A stretch of 40,364 nt of DNA from Halorubrum sp. GN11_10-6_MGM (lineage in GTDB: Archaea > Halobacteriota > Halobacteria > Halobacteriales > Haloferacaceae). The stretch lies in NCBI RefSeq assembly GCF_005435165.1, contig NZ_SGUC01000027.1:1-40364 (forward strand), given 5' to 3'. Of the stretch, positions 14,852 through 22,974 are shown in pieces. The notes beneath the pieces are model-generated. The model searched no databases and was not told the DNA's origin. It was given only the letters and a program-made list of their open reading frames with translations. The translations under genes were made by a program, and so were the position numbers. Numbering within the stretch: the stretch's first letter is position 1; every line of letters begins with the position of its first letter.

Positions 14852-17086
14852 CTACAGGTCGGGAACCGTCATGTGGAACCCGCCGTCGCGCGCCTCGACG
14901 AGGCAGAGGTGATACCCCTGTTTTCGCGAGAGTTTCACGAAGCTCGCCCGCTTCGACCGGCTGAACAGCCCGCCGCCGACGGCGTCGCTCGCGGTCTCTA
15001 AGGCGCCGGGCTCGAAGAAGCTCTCCGTCACCGCGAACGCCCCGGCGAACGTCTCGTTCGACGACGCGATGTCGCGCCCGTTCTCGACGAGCGACTCCAG
15101 CGTCCCCTCCGGCGTGGGGTCTCGGCTGTCGTTCAGGTCGGCGACGAACAGCGGGTGGCCCATCCGGTCGCGCAACACCAAGTCGAACGACCGCTGTTCG
15201 CGGATCTCCTCGCCGCCCTCGCGGAGCTCGACGGACACCGTGCCGCCGATCTCGGCCCGGTCGATCTCCGGAAGCGCGTCGTAGAGGTCGCGGAGCGTTC
15301 CCTCGTTGCCCGTCCCTCGGACCTCGAACGGGAGGTCCTCGACGAGCCAGCGGGTGAAGCCGTACTCGATTGTGTCTTCGAGGAACTCCGCGAACGGCCG
15401 GCCGTCCACGGCGAGGCCGTCGGTCTCGAAGCTCGTGTGGTGTTCGACCCGGAGGTTCTCGCGGAGCGCCTCGCGGTCGACGCGCCCCTCGTGGGCGTCG
15501 GCCAGCGTCGCGCCCTCCTTCGAGTCGTACCTGATGAACAGGTTCGTCCCGTTGCGCGCCTCCGCCGGCGTGAGCGTCCGCTCGGCGTCCGGGAGCCGTT
15601 CCTTGGCGTTCGAGAGCTCGCGGCGGAGGCGGTCGCGCTCCGCTTTGAGATCTTCGACCTCGGCCTCCAGCCGCTCGACGCTCTCGGCCAGCTCGTCGCG
15701 TTCCGTCTCGACCTCGTCGCGCTCGGCCGCCAGTCGGTCGCGCTCGTCGGCGAGCGCCTCCCGCTCCGTCTCGGTCTCTTCGAGGGCGGCTTCGAGCTTC
15801 CGGAGCCGCTCCGGACTCGCGCCGCTCGATGCGCCACCCGACGCGTCGCGCTTCGAGACCGCCGACCGCGCCGACGCCGACTCGCCGGTGGAGCGCGTCG
15901 AACGCGGCCCTCCGTTCGCGTTCGACGCGCTCCGCTCGGACCGTCCGCGGTCGTCGGCCGGCCGGGAACGCCCGGACGAGGCGTCGCGTCGTTCGCCCGC
16001 GGACCGCAGTTCGCCGCTCGCTTCCGAGGGGTCGAGCGCCGGAATCGACTTCTGTTCCCGCCACTCTGCCTCCTCCGAGAAGACGTCCTCGTCTGCCGGT
16101 GCGTCGGCTTTCTCTTGCGGTGTCTCGGCTCTCGCTGCCGGTGCGTCGGCCCCCTCTGCGTCGGGGGCGTCCGCGTCGTCGCCGCCCGGAGGAGACGCGC
16201 CGTCCGCCTCCGTCGGCGACCGTCGAACGCGGCCGGCCCCGGCCGAGTCGTCGTCGCCGTCCTCCGCGTCTCCGTCGGTTCCCTCCGCGTCTGCCTCGGA
16301 CGATTCGGCGTCTCCGATCTGAACCGCGCCGCGCGTCGGCGACTCCTCGTCTTCCGGGGCCTCCTCGCCCGCATCGGCGTCGGCGCGCTCGTCGGCGTCA
16401 CGGGTTGCGTCCGGCGCGCCGTCGCCCGCGCTCGCGGAATCGTCGTCCGTGTCTTCGCTCGCTCCGCCCTCGCCACCCGTCTCGACGTCGCTGCCTTCGG
16501 TCTCCGCCTCGTCGGCCGGGTCGGTCGCGGCGCCGGCGGTGCCGTCGTCGTCCGGGAGCGGCCGAACGTCGAGGTCGACCTCGTACACGGTGTAGATCCC
16601 GACCTCGTCGGCGGCGAGCTCGAAGGCGTCGTCCCCGGTCTCCAGCCGTCGCGCGTTCCCGACGTACGCCGCCGCCATCGACTCGCCGCCGGTGTAGGCG
16701 ACGTAGTAGTCGCCCGAGAGGACGTTCTCCGAGAGTTCGATGTAGCCGGTGAATCCGCCCTGCGAGAGCTTGCGGTCGGCCTCCTTCAGCGGCGTGTCCT
16801 TGGTGTAGTACTTCGCCCGCGGCTCGCCGCCGGTCTCCTGCATCGCGAAAAGCACGGGGAGCGCGTCGTCCGGGGCCCGGTAGACCGTCCCCGAGGCGTC
16901 GGCGAAGGCGTCGAGCGTCGCGTCGACGACGCCGACGACGCGTCCGTCGACGAGGAACAGCCACCCGGTCCCGTCGGTCGCCGCCCCCGAGAACCCGTCG
17001 TCGACGATCCGCCGGAGCCCCGCGAACCCGTCGGAAAACGAGCGGTCGTCCCACTCGGCGATCGCTTCCCTTCGCTGTGCGTCCAT
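14852..17086 (-). CDS. Large haloarchaeal protein with acidic linker and coiled coil, function unknown
   Basis: 744 residues in four parts. Residues 1-175 form a globular domain containing G-W-L-F-L-V-D-G-R-V-V-G-V-V and G-F-T-G-Y-I-E-L-S-E-N; the strand-rich pattern faintly recalls DUF4388/PATAN-type modules (inference). Residues 180-425 are a very acidic, low-complexity linker typical of secreted or scaffold haloarchaeal proteins. Residues 427-500 form a heptad coiled coil (L-E-A-A-L-E-E-T ... R-R-E-L). Residues 505-744 form a second globular domain with F-D-L-V-L-R-D-R and P-L-F-V-A-D-L-N-D-S-R-D. I believe this matches a haloarchaeal DUF, but no function is known to me. No membrane segment or signal peptide is visible. 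The ATG at 17086 is the first in frame. Confidence 0.82.
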   Translation of the reverse strand: MDAQRREAIAEWDDRSFSDGFAGLRRIVDDGFSGAATDGTGWLFLVDGRVVGVVDATLDAFADASGTVYRAPDDALPVLFAMQETGGEPRAKYYTKDTPLKEADRKLSQGGFTGYIELSENVLSGDYYVAYTGGESMAAAYVGNARRLETGDDAFELAADEVGIYTVYEVDLDVRPLPDDDGTAGAATDPADEAETEGSDVETGGEGGASEDTDDDSASAGDGAPDATRDADERADADAGEEAPEDEESPTRGAVQIGDAESSEADAEGTDGDAEDGDDDSAGAGRVRRSPTEADGASPPGGDDADAPDAEGADAPAARAETPQEKADAPADEDVFSEEAEWREQKSIPALDPSEASGELRSAGERRDASSGRSRPADDRGRSERSASNANGGPRSTRSTGESASARSAVSKRDASGGASSGASPERLRKLEAALEETETEREALADERDRLAAERDEVETERDELAESVERLEAEVEDLKAERDRLRRELSNAKERLPDAERTLTPAEARNGTNLFIRYDSKEGATLADAHEGRVDREALRENLRVEHHTSFETDGLAVDGRPFAEFLEDTIEYGFTRWLVEDLPFEVRGTGNEGTLRDLYDALPEIDRAEIGGTVSVELREGGEEIREQRSFDLVLRDRMGHPLFVADLNDSRDPTPEGTLESLVENGRDIASSNETFAGAFAVTESFFEPGALETASDAVGGGLFSRSKRASFVKLSRKQGYHLCLVEARDGGFHMTVPDL

Positions 17087-17164
17087 CCTTGCGCTTACGT
17101 CGCCAGCACCGACCCAAATACCTTCCGGAGCGTAAGACGGCCGTCTGACGCCCCGATCCGCGGT

Positions 17165-17203
17165 TCGGACCGCTCGACCGTCCGGGCTCGGACCGCTCGA
17201 CCG
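17165..17203 (+). repeat. Direct repeat, 16 bp twice at 23-bp spacing
   Basis: TCGGACCGCTCGACCG occurs at 17165-17180 and again at 17188-17203, in the 171-bp gap between the coiled-coil gene and the NUDIX gene. No role is evident. The gap also holds no recognisable gene. Confidence 0.7.
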
Positions 17204-17257
17204 CCCCGGCTCGGGCCGGCGAATAGCGGGCTCGGTCGGCGCGACCGACCGGCTCGG

Positions 17258-17731
17258 TCAGTCGCCGTCGACGGCGGCGATAGCCTCGCGACCGAGGTCG
17301 ACGACGTCGTCCGAGAGATCGCTCGCCGCCAGTTCCTCCGGCGTGTACCAGCGCCAGCGCGCCGGGTCGACCTCGTCGTCGCCCTCGGGAGCGATCTCCC
17401 GGGAGTCGACGCGAGCGTAGTAGAGGTGGTCGACGTGCTGGTGGCCCACGGACCCGTCCTCGTGGACGTTGATGTCGTGGAGCATGAGGTGGGCGGGCTC
17501 CGGGAGCCCGCGGGTGTTCGGGCCCGTGATATCCGACTCCGCGGCGACCAGCTCGGCCGCGAGCCCGGTCTCCTCGCGGACCTCGCGCCGCGCGGCCTCG
17601 TGCGGGAGCTCGTCGCGGTCGACGTGTCCGCCGGGCGGCAGCCGGATGCCGAGCCGCTCGTGCTCGTGAAGCGCCGTCGCCCCGTCGTTGACGATGTACG
17701 TCGTCGCCGTGAAGTGGCGAGTCGTCTCCAT
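17258..17731 (-). CDS. NUDIX hydrolase
   Basis: 157 residues with a complete Nudix box from Gly35 to Leu57 (G-x5-E-x7-R-E-V-x-E-E-x-G-L), which binds the divalent metals used to hydrolyse nucleoside-diphosphate-linked compounds. The surrounding strands and the W-R-W-Y-T-P-E-E-L motif after the box are typical of small NUDIX proteins. Substrate (oxidised nucleotide, NDP-sugar, coenzyme) is not predictable. The gene is transcribed toward the coiled-coil gene and diverges from the cupin gene. Confidence 0.9.
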   Translation of the reverse strand: METTRHFTATTYIVNDGATALHEHERLGIRLPPGGHVDRDELPHEAARREVREETGLAAELVAAESDITGPNTRGLPEPAHLMLHDINVHEDGSVGHQHVDHLYYARVDSREIAPEGDDEVDPARWRWYTPEELAASDLSDDVVDLGREAIAAVDGD

Positions 17732-17842
17732 GCGATCGGGTGGCGACGCGTCGCCTTCGCGGTTTCGGCTCGGGACCGGCAGAGCCTGTGGGGTTCGCCT
17801 CGGCGAAGGAACACCTTAGACGGTCCCACGTGACGTGGACGC

Positions 17843-18346
17843 ATGCCACCGATCAACGCGGACGACCTCTCGTGGACGACGCCCGACGCGGACGGCGCCG
17901 CGTGGCGACGGAAGCGGCTGGGCGCGGCGGCGGGCGGCGAGGAGTTGGGCTGTAGCCTCTACGAGCTCCCGGCGGGAGAGCGCTCGTGGCCGTACCACTA
18001 CCACACCGCCAACGAGGAGGCCCTGTACGTCCTCGCGGGCGAGGGGATGCTGCGGCTCGACGGTGACGCCTACCCTCTCCGACCGGGGGAGTACGCCGCG
18101 TTCCCGGCCGACGCGTCGGGCGCTCATCGGGTCGTCAACGACGGCGACGAGACCCTTCGGTACCTCGTCGTCTCGACGATGCGCGAGCCCGACGTGACCC
18201 TGTACCCGGACTCGGAGAAGTTCGGCGTGTACGTCGGTTCGCCGCCCGGCGGACGCGAGGAGCGGTCGCTGTCGAGCTACTACCGGGTCGGCGACGACGT
18301 GGACTACTGGGAGGGTGAAAACGACGGGCGAGGCGAGAACCGGTGA
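17843..18346 (+). CDS. Cupin-domain protein
   Basis: 167 residues. A single cupin barrel shows the first motif H-Y-H-T-A-N-E-E-A-L-Y-V-L-A-G-E-G (metal ligands His52, His54, Glu58) and the second motif P-G-E-Y-A-A-F-P-A-D ... G-A-H-R (His95). All four candidate metal ligands are present. The C-terminal D-V-T-L-Y-P-D-S-E-K-F-G-V-Y segment is a conserved extension seen in cupins annotated as mannose-6-phosphate-isomerase-like. No biochemical role is assigned. Confidence 0.88.
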   Translation: MPPINADDLSWTTPDADGAAWRRKRLGAAAGGEELGCSLYELPAGERSWPYHYHTANEEALYVLAGEGMLRLDGDAYPLRPGEYAAFPADASGAHRVVNDGDETLRYLVVSTMREPDVTLYPDSEKFGVYVGSPPGGREERSLSSYYRVGDDVDYWEGENDGRGENR

Positions 18347-18397
18347 GACGCGAGCGGAACCGTCGGCGTCACGCCGCGCGACGAGTCGGAGAGCCGA

Positions 18398-19372
18398 TCA
18401 GTTCAGCGCGACGGAGTCCTCGGCTTCGAGGAGCTCGTGATACCGGTTCCGAATGGTGACCTCGCTGATGTTCGCGACCTCGCTGACCTCGCTCTGGGTC
18501 ACCTTCTCGTTGACGAGGAGCGAGGCGGCGTAGACGGCGGCGGCCGCGAGCCCGACCGGCGATTTGCCCGAGTGGATCCCCTGTTCCTTCGCGGTGTCGA
18601 GCAGGCTGCGGGCGCGGCGCTCGGCCTCGTCGGAGAGGCCCAGGTCGGAGGCGAACCGCGGGACGTAGCTCTCGGGGTCGGCGGGCTGGATCTCCAGTTT
18701 CAGCTCGCGGACGACGTAGCGGTACGTCCGGGCGATCTCGTCTTTCTCGACCCGGGAGACGCCCGCGATCTCGTCGAGGCTGCGCGGCGTTCCCGCCTGC
18801 CGGGCGGCGGCGTACAGCGAGGCCGTCGAGACGCCCTCGATGGAGCGCCCGGGCAGGAGGTCCTCGTCGAGCGCGCGGCGGTAGATGACCGACGCCGTCT
18901 CCCGGACGTTGTCGGGAAGACCGAGCGCGCTGGCCATGCGGTCGATCTCGCCGAGCGCCTGCTTGAGGTTGCGCTCCTTGGAGTCGCGGGTGCGGAACCG
19001 CTCGTTCCACGTCCGCAGCCGCTGCATCTTCTCGCGCTGGCGGCTGGACAGCGACTTGCCGTAGGCGTCTTTGTCCTGCCAGCCGATGTTCGTCGAGAGC
19101 CCCTTGTCGTGCATCATGTTCGTCGTCGGGGCGCCGACGCGGGACTTGCTGTCCTTCTCCTTGGAGTCGAACGCGCGCCACTCCGGGCCGCGGTCGATCT
19201 CGTCCTCCTCGACGACGAGCCCGCAGTCGACGCAGACGGTCTCGCCGTGTTCCGTGTCGGTCGCGAGCTGGCCGCCGCACTCGGGGCACCGCAGCTCTTC
19301 CGCTTCGGTTTCCGACTCTGTCTCGCTCTCGTCGACGTTCTCCGTCGTGTACGTTCGAAGGTTCTCGCTCAT
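18398..19372 (-). CDS. tfb: Transcription initiation factor IIB (TFB)
   Basis: 324 residues. An acidic N-terminal tail precedes the zinc ribbon C-P-E-C ... C-V-D-C (Cys29, Cys32, Cys47, Cys50), then the B-finger/linker with G-A-P-T-T and the R-T-W-N-E-R-F segment. Two cyclin-like repeats follow (about 125-210 and 220-310); the second ends with the helix-turn-helix V-A-N-I-S-E-V-T-I-R-N-R-Y that reads the BRE element. It recruits RNA polymerase to TBP-bound promoters. Haloarchaea carry several TFB paralogues; which one this is cannot be told here. The ATG at 19372 (M-S-E-N-L-R) matches the family's N-terminus. Confidence 0.95.
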   Translation of the reverse strand: MSENLRTYTTENVDESETESETEAEELRCPECGGQLATDTEHGETVCVDCGLVVEEDEIDRGPEWRAFDSKEKDSKSRVGAPTTNMMHDKGLSTNIGWQDKDAYGKSLSSRQREKMQRLRTWNERFRTRDSKERNLKQALGEIDRMASALGLPDNVRETASVIYRRALDEDLLPGRSIEGVSTASLYAAARQAGTPRSLDEIAGVSRVEKDEIARTYRYVVRELKLEIQPADPESYVPRFASDLGLSDEAERRARSLLDTAKEQGIHSGKSPVGLAAAAVYAASLLVNEKVTQSEVSEVANISEVTIRNRYHELLEAEDSVALN

Positions 19373-19452
19373 TGGTTTGGTGCGTGGAGGGAACAACGAA
19401 ACCGAGAGAGGGGTCTCGGCGTTTTCCTCACCATCGGGTAAGCGAGCGACGC

Positions 19453-19461
19453 ACTTAAATG
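19453..19461 (-). promoter_or_regulatory. Candidate TATA box of tfb
   Basis: CATTTAAGT on the minus strand, about 80 bp upstream of the tfb ATG, implying a 5' leader of roughly 50-60 nt. Confidence 0.45.
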
Positions 19462-19502
19462 TTTGCGTGATTGGTCTCGTTCAGACACGGCCGAATCCGG
19501 CG

Positions 19503-19518
19503 TGTACAACCCTGTACA
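19503..19518. promoter_or_regulatory. Paired palindrome TGTACA-N4-TGTACA
   Basis: Two copies of the self-complementary hexamer TGTACA sit 10 bp apart, i.e. one helical turn, between the two divergent promoters. Such an arrangement suits cooperative binding of a dimeric regulator affecting tfb, the peptidase gene, or both. Confidence 0.5.
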
Positions 19519-19587
19519 ATTCGGAATTCGCGACCGTGAGAATCGAACCGACCAGAGAGCGAAACCGACGGTCCGAGACCGGGAGTT

Positions 19588-19595
19588 GATATATA
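19588..19595 (+). promoter_or_regulatory. TATA box of the M24 peptidase gene
   Basis: GATATATA, about 60 bp upstream of the ATG at 19655 and about 90 bp upstream of the ATG at 19682. A leader of about 35-65 nt is implied. Confidence 0.5.
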
Positions 19596-19681
19596 GGCGT
19601 TTCGCGAGTCGCCGGGCGTCCCGGGCGTCCGGTGGTTCCGCGAGGACAACCGCTATGAGCGTCGCCCGAACAGAGGGAGGT

Positions 19682-20869
19682 ATGAACCGAACGCGGCTCG
19701 ACGACCGCCTCGCCGACCTCGACACCGACGGCTACCTCCTCGACGCCTCGCAGGACGACGCCAACCAGCTGTACCTCTCCGGCTTCACCGGCCCCGATCC
19801 CTTCCTCACGCTGTACGCCGACGGCGAGGTCCACCTCCTCGTCAGCGGGCTGGAGTACGGGCGCGCGACGAGCGAGGCCGCGGCCGACACGGTCGAGCGC
19901 CACGCCGACTACGACTACGAGTACGGCGGCCGCGAGGAACGCAACGACATGTACGCGGCGTTCCTCCGCGACAAGGGCGTCGAGTCGGTCTCGATGCCGC
20001 CGCGCGGTCCGGTCGGCACCGCGGACGCCCTCCGCGAGCGCGGGATCGAGGTCGCGGTCGACACGGACGACCGACTTCAGGCGGTCCGCGCGGTGAAGAC
20101 CGGCGAGGAGATCGAGGCGATCCGCGAGGCGCAGCGGGCGAACGAGGCCGCGATGCGGGCCGCCGAGGAGCTGATCGCCGGCGCCGACGTGGCCGGCGAA
20201 GACGCTCCCACCGACGGCGACGTCGACCCCGGTACGCTCTTCCACGAGGGCGAACCCCTCACCAGCGAGCGCGTGGCCGAGGAGATCGAGGTGACGCTGC
20301 TGCGCCACGGCTGCGCGCTCGACGAGACGATCGTCGCCGGCGGCGCGCAGGCCGCCGACCCCCACGACCGCGGTTCGGGCCCGCTCCGCGCGAACGAGGC
20401 GATCATCGTCGACATCTTCCCGCGCTCGAAGGCGACGAAGTACAACGCCGACATGACGCGGACGTTCTGCGTCGGCGAGCCGGACGAGACCCTCCGCGAC
20501 TGGTACGACCTCACCGAGCAGGCCCTCGACGCCGCGCTCGACGCGGTGGAGCCGGGCGTCACCGGCGAGGATGTCCACGCCGCCGCCTGCGAGGTGTACG
20601 AGGCGGCGGGCGAGCCGACGTTCCGCACCGACCCCGAGACGGAGACCGGGTTCATCCACTCGACCGGCCACGGCATCGGCCTCGACGTCCACGAGTCGCC
20701 GCGGCTCGCGAGCGGCGGCGAGGAGCTGGAGCCGGGCCACGTGATCACCGTCGAACCCGGCCTCTACGACCCCGAGGTGGGCGGCGTCCGCATCGAGGAC
20801 CTCGTCGTCGTCACCGAGGACGGCTACGAGAACCTGACGGAGTACCCCGTCGAGTTCGCGACGGAGTGA
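19682..20869 (+). CDS. Xaa-Pro aminopeptidase-like peptidase, family M24
   Basis: 395 residues. An N-terminal creatinase-like domain (1-140) is followed by the pita-bread catalytic domain. The metal ligands are visible as Asp residues in I-V-D-I-F-P ... Y-N-A-D-M-T-R-T-F, His in S-T-G-H-G-I-G-L, and Glu residues in V-E-P-G-L-Y and V-R-I-E-D-L. These dinuclear-metal enzymes cleave Xaa-Pro peptides. The start is uncertain: the ATG at 19682 was taken because it precedes the conserved region, while the in-frame ATG at 19655 would add nine residues and would shorten the leader. Cytoplasmic; no signal peptide. Confidence 0.9.
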   Translation: MNRTRLDDRLADLDTDGYLLDASQDDANQLYLSGFTGPDPFLTLYADGEVHLLVSGLEYGRATSEAAADTVERHADYDYEYGGREERNDMYAAFLRDKGVESVSMPPRGPVGTADALRERGIEVAVDTDDRLQAVRAVKTGEEIEAIREAQRANEAAMRAAEELIAGADVAGEDAPTDGDVDPGTLFHEGEPLTSERVAEEIEVTLLRHGCALDETIVAGGAQAADPHDRGSGPLRANEAIIVDIFPRSKATKYNADMTRTFCVGEPDETLRDWYDLTEQALDAALDAVEPGVTGEDVHAAACEVYEAAGEPTFRTDPETETGFIHSTGHGIGLDVHESPRLASGGEELEPGHVITVEPGLYDPEVGGVRIEDLVVVTEDGYENLTEYPVEFATE

Positions 20870-20878
20870 GGCCTCCGA

Positions 20879-20893
20879 GCGGGACGGTCCCGC
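20879..20893. repeat. 15-bp palindrome just after the M24 peptidase stop
   Basis: GCGGGAC-G-GTCCCGC begins 10 bp beyond the peptidase stop codon. As RNA it could form a six-pair stem with a three-base loop. No T-tract follows, so a classical terminator is not supported. It may be a weak hairpin or a protein site. Confidence 0.45.
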
Positions 20894-20983
20894 GGCCCGG
20901 AGAGAGTGACACGGTGACGCACGACACCCGGCCCGTCTGACCGCGATCGGAAGCCGCTTTGACCCGCGTCCGGAACGCCGACC

Positions 20984-22168
20984 GTGAACTGGCGGTACGA
21001 ACACAGCGCGCTCGCGCTCTGTACGCTCGCGTTCACCGGGACGATGGTGGCGCGGCTGGTCGTCAGTCCGCTCGTCCCGGAGATCACGGCGCAGTTCGAC
21101 GTCACCAACGGCACCGTCGGGCTCGCCCTCAGCGGGATGTGGCTCACCTACGCGCTGACGCAGTTCCCCTCCGGCGTCCTCGGCGACCGCTACGGCGAGC
21201 GCCGCGTCATCCTCACCGCTGTCGGCGCCACCGCCGTCGCCTCGGTCCTCCTCGCGGCATCGCCTTCGATCCTCGCGTTCGGGCTGTTCGCGGCCGCGCT
21301 CGGCGTGGGCGCCGGGCTCCACTACTCGGTCGCGACGACGTTCCTCACGCGGCAGTTCGACGACACCGGCCGCGCCATCGGCGTCCACGTCGCCGGCGGC
21401 CCGATCGCGGGGCTCGCCGCGCCGCCCGCCGCCGCGCTGGTCGGGTCGCGGTACGGCTGGCGCGCTGGCGTCCTCCTCGGCGCGGCCGTCGCGGTGCCCG
21501 TCTTCGTCCTGTTCGCGTGGCGGGTCCGGCCCACCGACCCCCTCCGTCCGGACCAGCCGATGGGAGAGCGGTTCGCGCTCGGCCCGCTCACCGAACTGCT
21601 CTCGCGGCCGGAGATCCTCTACACGACCGCGCTGGCGACGATGGGCGCGTTCACGTGGCAGGCGACCGCCTCCTTCCTGCCGACGTTCTTGGAGGTCGGA
21701 ACCGGCCTGTCGGGCGCGCTGTCGGCGCTGCTCTTCTCGGTGTATTTCCTGGTCCACGGCGCCACCCAGCCCGTGACCGGATCGGTGTCCGACCGGATCG
21801 GCCGCGACGCGGCCGCGATGGTGACGATGGGCGCCGGCCTCGTCGGCTACGGCACCCTCGCCGCGGCCGCGACGCTCGATTTCGGCCTCCTCGCCGTGGT
21901 TCCGGGCGTCGGGCTCGTCGGGCTCGCGATGTCGTGGGGCGCGCCGGTCCAGTCGCGGTTCATGGACCTCCTGTCCGACGCCGAGCGCGGCGCCGGCTTC
22001 GGGCTCGTCCGCACCGCCTACATGGTGACGGGCGCCTCCGGCAGCGTCGTCGTCGGATCGGTCTCCGACGCCGCGGGCTGGCCCGTGGCGTTCGGACTGC
22101 TCGCCTGCGTGATGGCGCTCGGGCTGGCGACGCTGTCGGCGAACCGACTGCTTGAGTTGGGGTACTGA
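20984..22168 (+). CDS. Major facilitator superfamily transporter
   Basis: 394 residues with twelve predicted membrane helices. The loop-2 motif G-V-L-G-D-R-Y-G-E-R-R is the MFS signature, and its weaker repeat V-S-D-R-I-G-R-D is found after the central loop. The long cytoplasmic loop at about residues 185-205 is typical. Substrate unknown; drug/anion-type permeases are the closest class by feel. Translation starts at a GTG (20984), the first codon before the first helix; no ATG is available nearby. The gene follows the peptidase gene by about 115 bp on the same strand. Confidence 0.88.
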   Translation: MNWRYEHSALALCTLAFTGTMVARLVVSPLVPEITAQFDVTNGTVGLALSGMWLTYALTQFPSGVLGDRYGERRVILTAVGATAVASVLLAASPSILAFGLFAAALGVGAGLHYSVATTFLTRQFDDTGRAIGVHVAGGPIAGLAAPPAAALVGSRYGWRAGVLLGAAVAVPVFVLFAWRVRPTDPLRPDQPMGERFALGPLTELLSRPEILYTTALATMGAFTWQATASFLPTFLEVGTGLSGALSALLFSVYFLVHGATQPVTGSVSDRIGRDAAAMVTMGAGLVGYGTLAAAATLDFGLLAVVPGVGLVGLAMSWGAPVQSRFMDLLSDAERGAGFGLVRTAYMVTGASGSVVVGSVSDAAGWPVAFGLLACVMALGLATLSANRLLELGY

Positions 22169-22208
22169 GCCGGGGAGCGGGGGAAAAGGCGACGCCGCGA
22201 TCGAGCGC

Positions 22209-22445
22209 TCAGAGTCGGTCGTCTTCGATGCTGCCCGGGTCCTCCGCGGTGTCGAACATGTTGTTCTCGGCCCCGTCGAGCATCTCGTCGCGGGGGTCGT
22301 CGTCGACGACGGTCACGTTGTACGCCTCGATGCCGGACGCGATGAGGTCCTCCGCGGCCTGCTCTTCGGAGACGAACTCCTCGTCCGCCAGCTGTTGAAA
22401 CTCCGCGTACACGTCGTCCGAGAGGTTCAGCTCGAATGTGGGCAT
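22209..22445 (-). CDS. Small haloarchaeal protein, ribbon-helix-helix-like N-terminus
   Basis: 78 residues. The N-terminus M-P-T-F-E-L-N-L-S-D-D-V-Y-A-E-F (one strand and the beginning of a helix) followed by E-E-F-V-S-E-E-Q-A-A-E-D-L-I-A-S-G-I matches the layout of CopG/MetJ-type ribbon-helix-helix domains. A disordered acidic tail follows. I associate it with a haloarchaea-specific DUF (DUF7120, from memory). A DNA-binding or antitoxin-like role is an inference. It diverges from the next gene, and the two share a TATA-containing 70-bp gap. Confidence 0.75.
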   Translation of the reverse strand: MPTFELNLSDDVYAEFQQLADEEFVSEEQAAEDLIASGIEAYNVTVVDDDPRDEMLDGAENNMFDTAEDPGSIEDDRL

Positions 22446-22466
22446 ACCCCCCGTTCCGACCGGACA

Positions 22467-22475
22467 CTTTTAAAT
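22467..22475. promoter_or_regulatory. Symmetrical TATA element shared by two divergent genes
   Basis: CTTTTAAAT reads well on both strands (core TTTAAA). On the minus strand it lies 22-30 bp from the ATG at 22445. On the plus strand it lies 41-49 bp from the GTG at 22516 and about 20-28 bp from an in-frame GTG at 22495. Confidence 0.55.
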
Positions 22476-22515
22476 CGTTCCCTCGTTGCGTGAGGTGTTC
22501 GGAGAGGGAGTCCCA

Positions 22516-22902
22516 GTGACCGACGACAGCGAAACCGTGATCGAGGCGTACGACGACGGCCGTCGGATCGTCCGCGAGGCGCGGGACCGTCCCGACGCGT
22601 ATCACTTCGACGGCCCCGACGGACGGATTGCATCGTTCGATCTCCCGGAGGCGGCCCGCCTGTACGCCGACCTGTACGCGATCACCGGCGGCTTCGACGA
22701 GAGCCAGACCGGCAGACGGGGCGTCCCGCCGAGGATCGCCAGTGCCGACAAAGCGGTTCGAATGACGTACCTCGCCGTCCGCCTGTCGGTCGCGTACGCC
22801 GCGGCGGCGTTCGAGGTCGACGAGTCGGTCGTCAGCGACGCCGTCAACGCCGTTCACGCCCGGGCAGACGACCTGCGTTCGGGAGAGGCCGAGAACGACT
22901 GA
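22516..22902 (+). CDS. Conserved helical protein, function unknown
   Basis: 128 residues from a GTG start preceded by a purine-rich G-G-A-G-A-G-G-G-A-G. Upstream in-frame GTG (22495) and TTG (22486) codons are alternatives; 22495 would fit a leaderless mRNA from the shared TATA element. The sequence is mostly helical, with a central conserved-looking R-I-A-S-A-D-K-A-V-R-M-T-Y-L-A-V-R-L and a hydrophobic alanine stretch that is too short for a membrane span. I do not recognise the family. Confidence 0.62.
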   Translation: MTDDSETVIEAYDDGRRIVREARDRPDAYHFDGPDGRIASFDLPEAARLYADLYAITGGFDESQTGRRGVPPRIASADKAVRMTYLAVRLSVAYAAAAFEVDESVVSDAVNAVHARADDLRSGEAEND

Positions 22903-22974
22903 GGGCCGATCGGCCGGGGCGGCCCGAACATCTGCGGGGTCACGAGTACCCCGACGGGGCGACGAGGCTCGCAT

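Larger units (their letters stand above)
19373..19681. other. Divergent intergenic region between tfb and the M24 peptidase gene (309 bp)
   Basis: The region is distinctly AT-richer than its surroundings. From the tfb side outward it holds a TATA-like CATTTAAGT, a paired TGTACA palindrome, and the peptidase TATA box. Both genes are expected to have leaders of tens of nucleotides rather than leaderless starts. No gene is seen in it. Confidence 0.6.

Noticed and set aside
15155..17833. 892-residue plus-strand open frame antisense to the coiled-coil and NUDIX genes
   Set aside because: Arg/Val-rich shadow frame with no recognisable motifs; the minus-strand genes carry acidic composition and clear domains.
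19540..19549. Minus-strand GGTTCGATTC resembling a tRNA T-loop
   Set aside because: The flanking bases do not pair as a T-stem, and no acceptor stem, D-arm or anticodon arm can be formed around it.
20879..20893. Classical stem-loop terminator after the M24 peptidase
   Set aside because: The palindrome is real, but no T-tract follows it, so it was recorded as a repeat only.
22209..22902. Toxin-antitoxin module
   Set aside because: The RHH-like protein would fit an antitoxin, but the partner is divergent, shows no known toxin motif, and the genes do not overlap.
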